A DNA stretch of 64,000 nt from Pseudolysinimonas sp051954455 (GTDB lineage Bacteria > Actinomycetota > Actinomycetes > Actinomycetales > Microbacteriaceae): the NCBI RefSeq assembly GCF_051954455.1, contig NZ_JBQCHS010000020.1, positions 91,601 to 155,600 on the forward strand, read 5' to 3'. Positions within the stretch are counted from its first letter, which is position 1. Each line of letters starts with the position of its first letter. Below are positions 1 through 8,287 of the stretch, in pieces. The notes under the pieces were generated by a model, which saw nothing but the letters and a program-made list of their open reading frames with translations, was not told the DNA's origin and searched no databases. The position numbers and the translations under genes are program-made.

Positions 1-321
1 GAAGCCGATCGCTCTCATCATGTCGCGGCCGTCGTCCGTGATCCGCTCCGGGCCCCACGGCGGCATCCAGACCCAGTTGATCCGGAACCGCTCGACGATT
101 CCGTCGAGCGCCTGGCCGGTCTGCTCCTCGATCACGTCGGTCAGGGGGCAGCCCGCGGAGGTCAGCGTCATCGAGATGATGAGCGCGTCGTTCTCGTCGT
201 CCCAGGCGAGGTCGTAGATCAGCCCGAGATCGACGACGTTGACGCCGAGCTCAGGGTCGATGACGTCCTTCAGCCCCTCTTCGACCCTGTCGAAGAGCTT
301 CGGCTCGAGGGCGGTGGGCAC
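1..321 (-). CDS. MIP18/DUF59 family Fe-S assembly factor (SufT-like), 3' end cut off
   Basis: I read 107 residues from a GTG at 319-321 that overlaps the TAG stop of sufC by one base. The protein begins VPTALEPKLF, carries the family hallmark DPELGVNVVDLGLIYD near residues 23-38 and the conserved TLTSAGCPL segment with the reactive cysteine, then WVWMPPWGPERIT near the end. DUF59/MIP18 proteins help deliver or mature iron-sulphur clusters, and in actinobacteria this gene commonly closes the suf operon. Judging from the family length of about 110 residues, only a few residues and the stop lie outside the window. The exact biochemical role (cluster transfer or specificity factor) cannot be read from sequence. 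Confidence 0.88.
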   Translation of the reverse strand, partial: MPTALEPKLFDRVEEGLKDVIDPELGVNVVDLGLIYDLAWDDENDALIISMTLTSAGCPLTDVIEEQTGQALDGIVERFRINWVWMPPWGPERITDDGRDMMRAIGF

Positions 322-1100
322 TACGCCTGCTCCCCCGCGAGCACGGCTCCGTCGGTCAGGTACCGGTCGTAGCCCTCGTTCTCGAGCCGCTCGGCGAGCT
401 CCGGGCCGCCCTCCTCGGCGACCTTGCCGTCCACGAAGACGTGCACGAAGTCCGGCGTGATATAGCGCAGGATCCGCGTGTAGTGGGTGATCAGCAGGAT
501 GCCGAGATCGGTCGCCGCGTGCGCCCGGTTGACGCCCTCCGACACGATCTTGAGCGCGTCGACGTCGAGCCCGGAGTCGGTCTCGTCGAGCACGGCGAAC
601 TTCGGCTTCAGGAGCTCGAGCTGCAGGATCTCGTGGCGCTTCTTCTCGCCGCCCGAGAAGCCCTCGTTGACGTTGCGGGCCGCGAACGACGAGTCCATGC
701 GCAGGTTCTTCATCGCCTCGGAGACGGTGCCGGCCCAGCCGCGGATCGCCGGCGCTTCGCCGTCGATCGCCGTCTTGGCGGTGCGCAGGAAGTTCGAGAC
801 GGTCACGCCCGGGATCTCGACCGGGTACTGCATCGCGAGGAAGAGTCCCGCACGCGCCCGCTCGTCGACGCTCATGGCGAGCACGTCCTGCCCGTCGAGC
901 GTGATCGAACCGCCCTCGACGTGGTATCGGGGGTGACCGGCGATCGTGTAGGCCAGAGTCGACTTGCCGGAGCCGTTCGGACCCATGACGGCGTGGATCT
1001 CGCCCTCCCGGATCGTCAGATCGACGCCCTTGAGGATGTGCTTGGTGCCCTGGTCGGTCTCGATCGAGACCTTGAGGTCGCGGATCTCGAGGGTGCTCAT
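321..1100 (-). CDS. sufC: Fe-S cluster assembly ATPase SufC
   Basis: Cytoplasmic ABC-type ATPase of the SufBC2D scaffold that powers Fe-S cluster assembly. The 259-residue protein has Walker A GPNGSGKST at 40-48, the signature FSGGEKKR at about 148-155, Walker B ending in LDETDSGLD, and the switch histidine in LLITHYTR. The start is the ATG at 1098-1100, which overlaps the ferredoxin stop as ATGA; a longer in-frame reading to 1247 would run through the ferredoxin gene and is rejected. There are no membrane segments, as expected for a soluble SufC. Tight coupling in the sufB-sufD-ferredoxin-sufC-sufT order supports co-expression. Confidence 0.97.
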   Translation of the reverse strand: MSTLEIRDLKVSIETDQGTKHILKGVDLTIREGEIHAVMGPNGSGKSTLAYTIAGHPRYHVEGGSITLDGQDVLAMSVDERARAGLFLAMQYPVEIPGVTVSNFLRTAKTAIDGEAPAIRGWAGTVSEAMKNLRMDSSFAARNVNEGFSGGEKKRHEILQLELLKPKFAVLDETDSGLDVDALKIVSEGVNRAHAATDLGILLITHYTRILRYITPDFVHVFVDGKVAEEGGPELAERLENEGYDRYLTDGAVLAGEQA

Positions 1101-1432
1101 GCGTTCGTCACGTCCTTGGTGTTGCTCGGGTCGATGTACACGTCGTCGCCGTCGATCTCGACGACGTAGACGGGGACCGGCTCGTAGGCCGGCAGGCTGA
1201 GCGGCGTGCCGCTCAGCAGGGAGAACTTCGAGCCGTGGGCCCAGCATTCCAATGTGTCGTCCTCCACGAAGCCCTCGCTCAGCGAGATGTCGCCGTGGGT
1301 GCAGGTGTCGCCGATGGCATGGATCTCGCCGGCGGAGTCCTTGACGAGCGCGATCGGCGCTCCGCCGACCACGACCCGCTTGGCGGTGTCGGGCTCGAGC
1401 TCGGAGACCGCGGCCACCCGCTCGCGCGTCAC
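1097..1432 (-). CDS. Rieske-type [2Fe-2S] ferredoxin in the suf operon
   Basis: A 111-residue protein with a single Rieske domain. The cluster ligands are visible as C44-T-H46 and C63-W-A-H66 (CTHG and CWAHGS), two Cys and two His. Proteins of this type are annotated as ferredoxin subunits of non-haem iron oxygenases, but no oxygenase lies nearby. The gene sits between sufD and sufC with four-base overlaps on both sides (GTGA with sufD, ATGA with sufC), so it is translated as part of the suf unit. My inference is that it supplies electrons, or acts as a carrier or test substrate, during cluster assembly; the sequence does not prove this. Confidence 0.93.
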   Translation of the reverse strand: MTRERVAAVSELEPDTAKRVVVGGAPIALVKDSAGEIHAIGDTCTHGDISLSEGFVEDDTLECWAHGSKFSLLSGTPLSLPAYEPVPVYVVEIDGDDVYIDPSNTKDVTNA

Positions 1433-2580
1433 GCGGCGACCCTCTTCGCGTTCTCGAGCTCGGCGACGAGCGCCTCGAGGAGGCGCGCCTCCAGCTCGGG
1501 CTCGCCGATCCGCTGCACGATCTCGCTGAGGAAGCCGAGCACGACGAGGCGGCGGGCTTCGTCCTCCGGGATCCCGCGGGCCTGCAGGTAGAAGAGGTGC
1601 TCGTCGTCGAAGCGCCCGGTCGCGCTCGCGTGGCCGGCGCCCACGATGTCGCCGGTCTCGATCTCGAGGTTCGGGATCGAGTCGGCGCGCGTGCCCTCGC
1701 TCAGCACGAGGTTGCGGTTCTGCTCGTAGGTGTCGGTGCCGGTCGCGTTCGGCCCGATGAGCACGTCGCCCACCCAGACCGTTCGCGCGCCGTCGCCGTT
1801 CAGCGCGCCCTTGTAGGTCACCCGGCTGCGCGTGTGCGCCGCATCGTGGTGCACGTAGACGCGCTGTTCGAGGTGCTGATGCGCGTCGGCGAAGTAGACG
1901 CCGAGCAGCTCCGCGTCGGAGCCCTCCTCGGCCAGGTGCGCCGACGGGTTGACGCGCACGATCGCCCCGCCGAGCGAGACGACGATGTGCTTGAGGCGCG
2001 CATCCTTCGCGAGCCGCGCGAACTGGCTCGACAGGTGGATCGCGTCGTCATCCCACTCCTGCAGGCTCACGACCGTGAGGTCGGCGCCCTGCTCGAGCAC
2101 GATCTCGACGTTCTCCGACAGCTGGGCGGGACCCCGGCTGTCGAGCACGACGAGGCCGCGGGACTGCGCTGCGGCCGTGATGAGCACGTGGGCGCCGCGC
2201 GGCGCCGAGCCGAGCTGGGCGCGCGTGACGGTGAGCGCCTCGACGGCGCCCTCGACGTGCACGTGCAGCGCCTTCTCGAACGAGGTCCAGGCGTTGGCCG
2301 CCGCGCGCTCCTCGGGGGCGCCGGCGGAGCCGATGCGCGGGTCGGCGCGGTCGATCCACTCCACCGTCGTGCCGGCGACCTCCGGATACAGCACCGCGTA
2401 GGGCGCGCCGTCGAGGTCGCCGTCGATGAGCGGGCGCACACGGTCGACGGGCGTGAGCTTCCATTCCGCCTCGTGGCCCTCGACCTCGGGGAAGTCGTCG
2501 TGCACGAAGCTCGTGAAGCGCTCCGAACGGGTCTGGACCGGGGCCAGGAAGCTGGGCTCGGTCTCGGTGTACGTGCTCAC
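1429..2580 (-). CDS. sufD: Fe-S cluster assembly protein SufD
   Basis: A 383-residue scaffold subunit that pairs with SufB and SufC. The C-terminal half has the SufB/D beta-helix family features: GHASATGRFDDEHLFYLQ followed by ARGIPEDEARRLVVLGF, near residues 310-350. The N-terminal part is divergent, as usual for SufD. ATG start at 2578-2580 lies one base after the sufB stop; the stop overlaps the GTG of the ferredoxin gene. It acts in the cytoplasm and is thought to take part in iron delivery to SufB. No truncation or frameshift is seen. Confidence 0.96.
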   Translation of the reverse strand: MSTYTETEPSFLAPVQTRSERFTSFVHDDFPEVEGHEAEWKLTPVDRVRPLIDGDLDGAPYAVLYPEVAGTTVEWIDRADPRIGSAGAPEERAAANAWTSFEKALHVHVEGAVEALTVTRAQLGSAPRGAHVLITAAAQSRGLVVLDSRGPAQLSENVEIVLEQGADLTVVSLQEWDDDAIHLSSQFARLAKDARLKHIVVSLGGAIVRVNPSAHLAEEGSDAELLGVYFADAHQHLEQRVYVHHDAAHTRSRVTYKGALNGDGARTVWVGDVLIGPNATGTDTYEQNRNLVLSEGTRADSIPNLEIETGDIVGAGHASATGRFDDEHLFYLQARGIPEDEARRLVVLGFLSEIVQRIGEPELEARLLEALVAELENAKRVAA

Positions 2581-2581
2581 G

Positions 2582-4000
2582 TCAGCCGACGCTGCCTTCC
2601 ATGCTCATCTCGATGAGCTTGTTGAGCTCGAGGGCGTACTCCATCGGCAGCTCGCGCGCGATCGGCTCGATGAAGCCGCGGACGATCATGGCCATGGCCT
2701 CGTCCTCGGGCATCCCGCGCGACTGCAGGTAGAACAGCTGCTCCTCGCTCACCCGCGAGACCGTGGCCTCGTGGCCGAGCTGCACGTCGTCGACGCGGAT
2801 GTCGATCGCCGGGTAGGTGTCGGAGCGCGAGATGGTGTCGACCAGCAGCGCGTCGCAGCGGACCGTGTTCGCCGCGTGGTGCGCGCCCTCGGCCACGCGC
2901 ACCTCGCCGCGGTAACCGGCACGACCGCCGCCGCGGGCGATCGACTTCGACACGATCGACGACGTCGTGTGCGGCGCCATGTGGATCATCTTCGCGCCGG
3001 CGTCCTGGTGCTGGCCGGGGCCGGCGAACGCGACGGAGAGCGTCTCGCCCTTGGCGTGCTCCCCCACCAGGTAGATCGACGGGTACTTCATCGTGACCTT
3101 CGAGCCGATGTTGCCGTCGATCCACTCCATGGTCGCGCCCTCGTGGGCGATCGCGCGCTTGGTGACCAGGTTGTAGACGTTGCTCGACCAGTTCTGGATC
3201 GTCGTGTACCGCACGCGGGCGTTCTTCTTCACGATGATCTCGACGACGGCCGAGTGCAGCGAGTCGGACTTGTAGATCGGCGCCGTGCAGCCCTCGATGT
3301 AGTGCACGTAGGAGCCCTCGTCGGCGATGATCAGCGTCCGCTCGAACTGGCCCATGTTCTCGGTGTTGATCCGGAAATAGGCTTGCAGGGGGATCTCGAC
3401 GTGCACGCCCTTCGGCACGTACACGAAGGAGCCGCCCGACCACACCGCGGTGTTCAGCGCCGCGAACTTGTTGTCGCCGGCCGGGATGACGGTGCCGAAG
3501 TGCTCCTGGAAGATCTCCGGGTGCTCGCGGAGCGCCGTGTCGGTGTCCATGAAGATGACGCCCTGCTGCTCCAGGTCCTCGCGGATCTGGTGGTACACGA
3601 CCTCGGACTCGTACTGCGCGGCGACGCCCGCGACGAGGCGCTGGCGCTCCGCCTCCGGGATGCCGAGCTTCTCGTAGGTCGCCTTGATGTCCTCGGGCAG
3701 CTCCTCCCACGAGGAGGCCTGCTTCTCCGTGGAGCGGACGAAGTACTTGATGTTGTCGAAGTCGATGCCGGTGAGGTCGGCACCCCAGGTGGGCATGGGC
3801 TTCATGCCGAAGATCTTGAGCGCCTTGAGGCGGTTCTTCAGCATCCACTCCGGCTCGTTCTTGAGCTTCGAGATGTCGCTGACGACGTCGTCGCTGAGAC
3901 CTCGGCGCGCCGAGGCGCCGGCCGCGTCGGAGTCGGACCAGCCGAACTCGTACTGGCCGAGGCCGGCCAGCTCGGGCCGGTCGATGAGCACGTCGGACAT
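2582..4000 (-). CDS. sufB: Fe-S cluster assembly scaffold SufB
   Basis: First gene of the suf operon, 472 residues, the usual SufB length. Recognisable blocks include KNEPEWMLKNRLKALKIF near residues 49-66, WSGGSFVYVPKGVHVEIPLQ in the middle, and SRSDTYPAIDIR with EEQLFYLQSRGMPEDEA near the C-terminus. The start is ATG 3998-4000, preceded by an AGGAG-like Shine-Dalgarno; an upstream in-frame reading to 4075 adds 25 residues of non-family sequence and is rejected. The SufBC2D complex builds clusters with sulphur from SufS/SufU, but neither of those is encoded next to it here. A -10 hexamer overlapping the ctaA stop gives a leader of roughly 95 bases. Confidence 0.97.
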   Translation of the reverse strand: MSDVLIDRPELAGLGQYEFGWSDSDAAGASARRGLSDDVVSDISKLKNEPEWMLKNRLKALKIFGMKPMPTWGADLTGIDFDNIKYFVRSTEKQASSWEELPEDIKATYEKLGIPEAERQRLVAGVAAQYESEVVYHQIREDLEQQGVIFMDTDTALREHPEIFQEHFGTVIPAGDNKFAALNTAVWSGGSFVYVPKGVHVEIPLQAYFRINTENMGQFERTLIIADEGSYVHYIEGCTAPIYKSDSLHSAVVEIIVKKNARVRYTTIQNWSSNVYNLVTKRAIAHEGATMEWIDGNIGSKVTMKYPSIYLVGEHAKGETLSVAFAGPGQHQDAGAKMIHMAPHTTSSIVSKSIARGGGRAGYRGEVRVAEGAHHAANTVRCDALLVDTISRSDTYPAIDIRVDDVQLGHEATVSRVSEEQLFYLQSRGMPEDEAMAMIVRGFIEPIARELPMEYALELNKLIEMSMEGSVG

Positions 4001-4051
4001 GGGGTTCCCTCTCTCCTGCCGCTGCGGACTGTCCTGTCCGGACCGGCTTGT

Positions 4052-4065
4052 GTGCTCGGGAGCAC
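4052..4065. repeat. Perfect 6-2-6 palindrome in the suf leader
   Basis: The sequence GTGCTC-GG-GAGCAC is an exact inverted repeat. It lies between the proposed suf promoter and the sufB start, so it would be transcribed. It could be an operator or a small leader hairpin. It does not look like the published mycobacterial SufR site and no SufR gene is in the window. Confidence 0.45.
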
Positions 4066-4104
4066 TCTGGGGCACGCACCCTTGCGTGTTCGGATCAGTG
4101 AGTC

Positions 4105-4110
4105 AGTCTA
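4105..4110 (-). promoter_or_regulatory. Candidate -10 element (TAGACT) of the suf operon
   Basis: TAGACT on the minus strand fits the actinobacterial TANNNT consensus. Its first three bases are the TAG stop codon of ctaA. Transcription would start near 4098 and leave a leader of roughly 97 bases before sufB, which has a Shine-Dalgarno. No convincing -35 was seen. Confidence 0.5.
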
Positions 4111-5061
4111 TCGGGCGCTGCTCGCCCGGGGCTGGGTCGCCGCCGCTTGTTCGGCGATCGGGGTTCGGAGCGCGAACAGCCGCGGATCGGCGTCGAGGAG
4201 CACCCGGATGGCGCCGACCCACACGAGCGCCGCGCCGAGCAGGTGCAGGGCCACGAGCAGCTCCGGCAGCGCGGTCAGCGACTGGACCACTCCGATGAGG
4301 CCCTGGAGGAGCAGGACGACGAGGAGCGTGATCGCCCGACGCCGGGCGGTCGGCACCGCCGCGATCGCCACGACGGTCAGCACGACGACCAGCGCCGCGA
4401 GCAGGCCGTGCACCCAGACGACGCTCGTCCATTCGACCGGGATCCGGTGGACCTCGCGGCTGTCGCCCGAATGGGGTCCCGCGCCGGACACGATCGTGCC
4501 GACGACCACGAGCGCCGCCGACGCGGTCAGCAGGACCCAGCCGATCCCGCGCGCGCGAGGCGCGACGACGACGTCGCGCGATCCGCGCCACCGCGAGCGG
4601 TGCCAGGTGAGCGTGGCGGTCGCCAGCAGCGCCATCGCGAGCACGAAGTGCAGCGCCACCACCCAGGGGTTCAGCTTGACGAGCACCGTGATGCCGCCCG
4701 CGACGGCGTTCACGATCACGAGCCAGAACATCGACCAGGAGAGCCGGGTCAGCGCGCGGTCGCGCACCGGCTGCAGGCGCGTCGCGATGATCGCCCAGCC
4801 GACCGCGACCACCAGCAGCCCGGTGACCATCCGGTTGGTCTGCTCGATGAGCAGGTGGACCGAGTCGGGAACCACCTGGATCACGTTGGTGCCGTCGCAG
4901 GTGGGCCAGGTCGGGCAGCCGAGGCCCGAACCGGTCACCCGGACGATGCCGCCGCCCAGCACGATGAGCACGGCCATGACGAGCGCGGCGGTCGTCGACC
5001 AGCGCAGCGCCCGGGTGCCGAGCGTCCAGCGCGACGCCGCCCAGCCGAGAGGAGTCAGCAC
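4108..5061 (-). CDS. ctaA: Haem A synthase (COX15/CtaA family)
   Basis: A 317-residue integral membrane protein with about eight hydrophobic helices. The family cysteine pair is visible as C49-P-T-W-P-T-C55 in the first extracytoplasmic loop, followed by the haem-ligand histidine segment VHLLIEQTNRMVTG (H69) and a second HFVLAMALL segment. It oxidises haem O to haem A for aa3-type cytochrome oxidase. The GTG start at 5059-5061 lies 16 bases after ctaB, so the two steps of haem A synthesis are made from one transcript. Alternative translation starts were not distinguishable, but the length is normal for actinobacterial CtaA. Confidence 0.94.
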   Translation of the reverse strand: MLTPLGWAASRWTLGTRALRWSTTAALVMAVLIVLGGGIVRVTGSGLGCPTWPTCDGTNVIQVVPDSVHLLIEQTNRMVTGLLVVAVGWAIIATRLQPVRDRALTRLSWSMFWLVIVNAVAGGITVLVKLNPWVVALHFVLAMALLATATLTWHRSRWRGSRDVVVAPRARGIGWVLLTASAALVVVGTIVSGAGPHSGDSREVHRIPVEWTSVVWVHGLLAALVVVLTVVAIAAVPTARRRAITLLVVLLLQGLIGVVQSLTALPELLVALHLLGAALVWVGAIRVLLDADPRLFALRTPIAEQAAATQPRASSAR

Positions 5062-5077
5062 GAGGCGATCACGACCG

Positions 5078-6034
5078 TCACGGCAGCGCGATCGGCAGGT
5101 GCACGAGCGGGTCGATGCCCACCGCGAGGAAGACGATCGTCAGGTACGTGATGCTGGCGTGGAACACCCGCATCGGCTTGACCTCGCCCTCGCGGATCGC
5201 GCTCGCGTAGAGGCGGTGCGCCTCCAGCAGGAACCAGGCGCCCGAGCCGAGCGCCGCGACCGCGTAGATCCACCCCATCCCCGAGATCGGGATGAGCAGG
5301 AGCGAGCACGCCACCGTCGCCCACGCGTACAGCACCACCTGGATGCCGACGGTCGTCCGGGTGCGGACCACGGCGAGCATCGGCACGTGGACCGACGCGT
5401 AGTCCTCCTTATAACGCATGGACAGCGGCCAGTAGTGCGGCGGGGTCCAGAGGAAGACGATGCCGAAGAGGATGATCGGCGCCCAGTCGAGCGAGCCGGT
5501 CACGGCGGCCCAGCCGATGAGCACCGGCATGCAGCCCGCCGCGCCGCCCCAGACGATGTTCTGCGGGGTGCGGCGCTTGAGGATCAGTGTGTAGATCAGG
5601 ACGTAGAACGCGATGGCGGCGACCGAGAGGATCGCGGCGAGGGGCGTGGTGAGGAACCACAGCCACGCGGTCGAGACGACGCCGGTGATCCAGGCGAACG
5701 CGAGGGCCTCGCCGTCGCGCAGCTCCCCCGTGACGAGCGGCCGCTTCTGGGTGCGCTTCATCACCCGGTCGATGTCGCGGTCGATGTAGCAGTTGAAGGC
5801 GTTGGCGGAGCCCGCGCTGAGCGCGCCGCCGACGAGGGTCGCGAGCACGAGCCAGAGGTTCGGGATCCCGTGGGCCGCCAGCACCATGACGGGCGCGGTC
5901 GTGACCAGGAGCAGCTCCACGACCCGCGGCTTCGTCAGCGCGACGTAGGCGAGGACCTTGCGGCCGAGCGGGATGCGGGGTCGGGTCGCAGCACCGACCG
6001 GCTGGGCGGCCGGAGTCGCCACGGCCTCCTGCAT
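5078..6034 (-). CDS. ctaB: Protohaem IX farnesyltransferase (haem O synthase)
   Basis: UbiA-superfamily prenyltransferase that adds a farnesyl group to haem b to give haem O. The 318-residue protein has the first aspartate-rich motif as N81-C-Y-I-D85-R-D-I-D89, the segment TPPHYWPLSMRYKEDYASV, and about nine membrane helices. The start is ATG 6032-6034; an in-frame reading up to 6160 adds 42 residues of low-complexity sequence and overlaps the tkt promoter, so it is rejected. A TAAACT -10 element lies seven bases upstream, suggesting a leaderless mRNA. It is divergent from tkt, a common arrangement in actinobacteria. Confidence 0.95.
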   Translation of the reverse strand: MQEAVATPAAQPVGAATRPRIPLGRKVLAYVALTKPRVVELLLVTTAPVMVLAAHGIPNLWLVLATLVGGALSAGSANAFNCYIDRDIDRVMKRTQKRPLVTGELRDGEALAFAWITGVVSTAWLWFLTTPLAAILSVAAIAFYVLIYTLILKRRTPQNIVWGGAAGCMPVLIGWAAVTGSLDWAPIILFGIVFLWTPPHYWPLSMRYKEDYASVHVPMLAVVRTRTTVGIQVVLYAWATVACSLLLIPISGMGWIYAVAALGSGAWFLLEAHRLYASAIREGEVKPMRVFHASITYLTIVFLAVGIDPLVHLPIALP

Positions 6035-6041
6035 GTCGTCC

Positions 6042-6047
6042 AGTTTA
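6042..6047 (-). promoter_or_regulatory. -10 element of ctaB (TAAACT), leaderless start
   Basis: TAAACT on the minus strand ends seven bases before the ctaB ATG, so transcription should begin at or next to the start codon. It lies in the 112-base divergent ctaB/tkt region. Confidence 0.6.
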
Positions 6048-6071
6048 GGCGACGCCCGCGCGTGCCTCCGT

Positions 6072-6085
6072 ACTCCCGTGGGAGT
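6072..6085. repeat. Perfect 6-2-6 palindrome between ctaB and tkt
   Basis: ACTCCC-GT-GGGAGT is an exact inverted repeat lying 24 bases upstream of the ctaB -10 and 47 bases upstream of the tkt -10. This is a plausible place for a regulator that controls both divergent genes. It is only a candidate. Confidence 0.4.
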
Positions 6086-6132
6086 CCCCTGGGCCTCTCG
6101 GCCCGCGGTCGGCGGCCACCCGGCTCGCTCAC

Positions 6133-6138
6133 TAGGAT
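6133..6138 (+). promoter_or_regulatory. -10 element of tkt (TAGGAT)
   Basis: TAGGAT ends eight bases before the tkt GTG, so the mRNA would be leaderless or have only one or two leader bases. There is also an AGGGA just before the start that could act as a weak ribosome binding site if transcription began further upstream. Confidence 0.6.
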
Positions 6139-6146
6139 CAGGGAAC

Positions 6147-8246
6147 GTGACCAACCTCAACTGGGAACCGATCGATCAGAGGGCGGTCGACACCGCTCGT
6201 GTGCTGGCTGCCGACGCGGTGGAGAAGGTGGGCAACGGGCATCCCGGCACCGCCATCAGCCTCGCGCCGCTCGCCTATCTGCTGTTCCAGAAGGTGATGA
6301 AGCGGGATCCGCGGGATCTCACCTGGCACGGCCGCGACCGTTTCATCCTCTCGGCGGGCCACAGCTCGCTGACCCAGTACATCCAGCTCTACCTCGAGGG
6401 ATCCGGCCTCGAGCTGAAGGACCTCGAGGCGCTGCGCACCTGGGGCTCCCTGACCCCGGGCCACCCGGAGGTCTTCCACACCCCGGGCGTCGAGATCACC
6501 ACCGGCCCGCTCGGCCAGGGTCTCGCCTCGTCCGTCGGGTTCGCCTACGCCGCGCGCTTCGAGCGCGGCCTGTTCGATCCGGACACGGCCCAGGGCGAGA
6601 GCCCGTTCGACCACCACGTCTACGTCATCGCCTCCGACGGCGACATCGAGGAGGGCGTGACCAGCGAGGCGGGCTCGCTCGCCGGCACGCAGCAGCTCGG
6701 CAACCTCGTCGTGTTCTACGACAGCAACCAGATCTCGATCGAGGACGACACCAACATCGCCCTGAGCGAGGACACGGCGGCCCGCTACGAGGCGTACGGC
6801 TGGCACGTGCAGACGGTCGACTTCAACACCAAGGCCGGCTACGTCGAGAACGTGCAGCAGCTCTGGGACGCGATCCAGACCGCGAAGGCGAACACCACGC
6901 AGCCGTCGCTCATCGTCCTCAAGACGATCATCGGCTGGCCGTCGCCGACCAAGCAGAACACCGGCAAGATCCACGGTTCGGCGATGGGCGCCGACGAGGT
7001 GGCGGGCCTCAAGAAGGCTCTCGGATTCGATCCCGAGAAGAGCTTCGAGGTCGCGGACGACGTGCTCGCCCACACCCGCGGAGCGAGCGACCGGATCCAG
7101 GAGTACAAGGCCGGCTGGCAGCACTCGTTCGACGCGTGGGCCGCCGCGAACCCGGAGCGCAAGCAGCTGCTCGACCGGCTGGAGGCCGGCGAGCACCCCG
7201 AGGGCATCGCCGAGGTGCTGCCGGTCTTCGAGGCCGGCAAGGACGTCTCGACCCGTGCCGCCTCCGGCAAGGTGATCAACGCGATCGCGCCGATCATGCC
7301 GGAGCTGTGGGGCGGATCCGCCGACCTCGCCGAGTCGAACAACTCGACCATCGAGGGCGCCGACTCGTTCCTGCCGCCCGAGCGCAGCACCACGATGTGG
7401 AACGGCAGCCCCTACGGCCGCGTCCTCCATTTCGGCATCCGCGAGCACGCGATGGGCGCGATCCTGAGCGGCATCCAGCTGCACGGCAACACCCGCCCGT
7501 TCGGCGCGACGTTCTTCACGTTCAGCGACTACATGCGGCCGGCCGTGCGCCTCGCCTCGCTCATGCAGATCCCCACGATCTACGTCTGGACCCACGACTC
7601 CATCGCCCTCGGCGAGGACGGACCGACCCACCAGCCCATCGAGCACCTCACGGCGATGCGCGCGATCCCGAACCTCGAGATCGTCCGCCCGGCCGACGCG
7701 AACGAGGTCGCCTGGGCCTGGAAGACCATCCTCGAGCGCCGCAAGAACCCGGCGGGCCTCGTGCTCAGCCGCCAGAACCTCCCGGTGTTCGAGCGCGGAG
7801 ACGGCGACGCCTCGGGCGACACGTTCGCGGCCGCGTCGAACGTCGCCCGGGGCGCGTACATCCTGGCCGAGGCGAAGGCGGAGACGCCGGACGTGATCTT
7901 CCTGGCTACGGGATCCGAGGTCCAGATCGCGATCGCCGCGCGCGAGCAGCTCGAGGCGGAGGGAGTCCACGCCCGCGTCGTCTCGGTGCCGAGCCAGGAG
8001 TGGTTCGCCGAGCAGGACGAGGCCTACCGCGAGTCGGTGCTGCCGAAGGCGGTCCGCGCGCGTGTCTCGGTGGAGGCCGGTCTGAAGCTCACGTGGGCGC
8101 CGTTCCTCGGCGACGCCGGGCGCAGCATCTCGATCGAGCACTACGGCGCCTCGGCCGACTACAAGACGCTGTACAAGGAGTTCGGCCTCACCGCCGAGGC
8201 GGCCGTCGCTGCCGCCAAGGACTCCATCGCCGCGGCGTCCGCCTGA
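6147..8246 (+). CDS. tkt: Transketolase
   Basis: Thiamine-diphosphate enzyme of the non-oxidative pentose-phosphate pathway, moving two-carbon units between sugar phosphates. The 699-residue protein has GNGHPGTAISLAPLAYLLF near residue 27, GPLGQGLASSVG near 120, the cofactor motif SDGDIEEG with the later DSNQISIEDDTN, and the pyrimidine-domain segments REHAMGAILSG and EDGPTHQPIEHL. GTG at 6147-6149 is chosen because a TAGGAT -10 lies eight bases upstream and the homologous start VTNLNWEPID follows. It heads the operon with tal, pgi, zwf, opcA and pgl. Confidence 0.97.
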   Translation: MTNLNWEPIDQRAVDTARVLAADAVEKVGNGHPGTAISLAPLAYLLFQKVMKRDPRDLTWHGRDRFILSAGHSSLTQYIQLYLEGSGLELKDLEALRTWGSLTPGHPEVFHTPGVEITTGPLGQGLASSVGFAYAARFERGLFDPDTAQGESPFDHHVYVIASDGDIEEGVTSEAGSLAGTQQLGNLVVFYDSNQISIEDDTNIALSEDTAARYEAYGWHVQTVDFNTKAGYVENVQQLWDAIQTAKANTTQPSLIVLKTIIGWPSPTKQNTGKIHGSAMGADEVAGLKKALGFDPEKSFEVADDVLAHTRGASDRIQEYKAGWQHSFDAWAAANPERKQLLDRLEAGEHPEGIAEVLPVFEAGKDVSTRAASGKVINAIAPIMPELWGGSADLAESNNSTIEGADSFLPPERSTTMWNGSPYGRVLHFGIREHAMGAILSGIQLHGNTRPFGATFFTFSDYMRPAVRLASLMQIPTIYVWTHDSIALGEDGPTHQPIEHLTAMRAIPNLEIVRPADANEVAWAWKTILERRKNPAGLVLSRQNLPVFERGDGDASGDTFAAASNVARGAYILAEAKAETPDVIFLATGSEVQIAIAAREQLEAEGVHARVVSVPSQEWFAEQDEAYRESVLPKAVRARVSVEAGLKLTWAPFLGDAGRSISIEHYGASADYKTLYKEFGLTAEAAVAAAKDSIAAASA

Positions 8247-8287
8247 CATCCATCACCCTGTCGCCACCCCAGCAGGAAGCAGGAATC

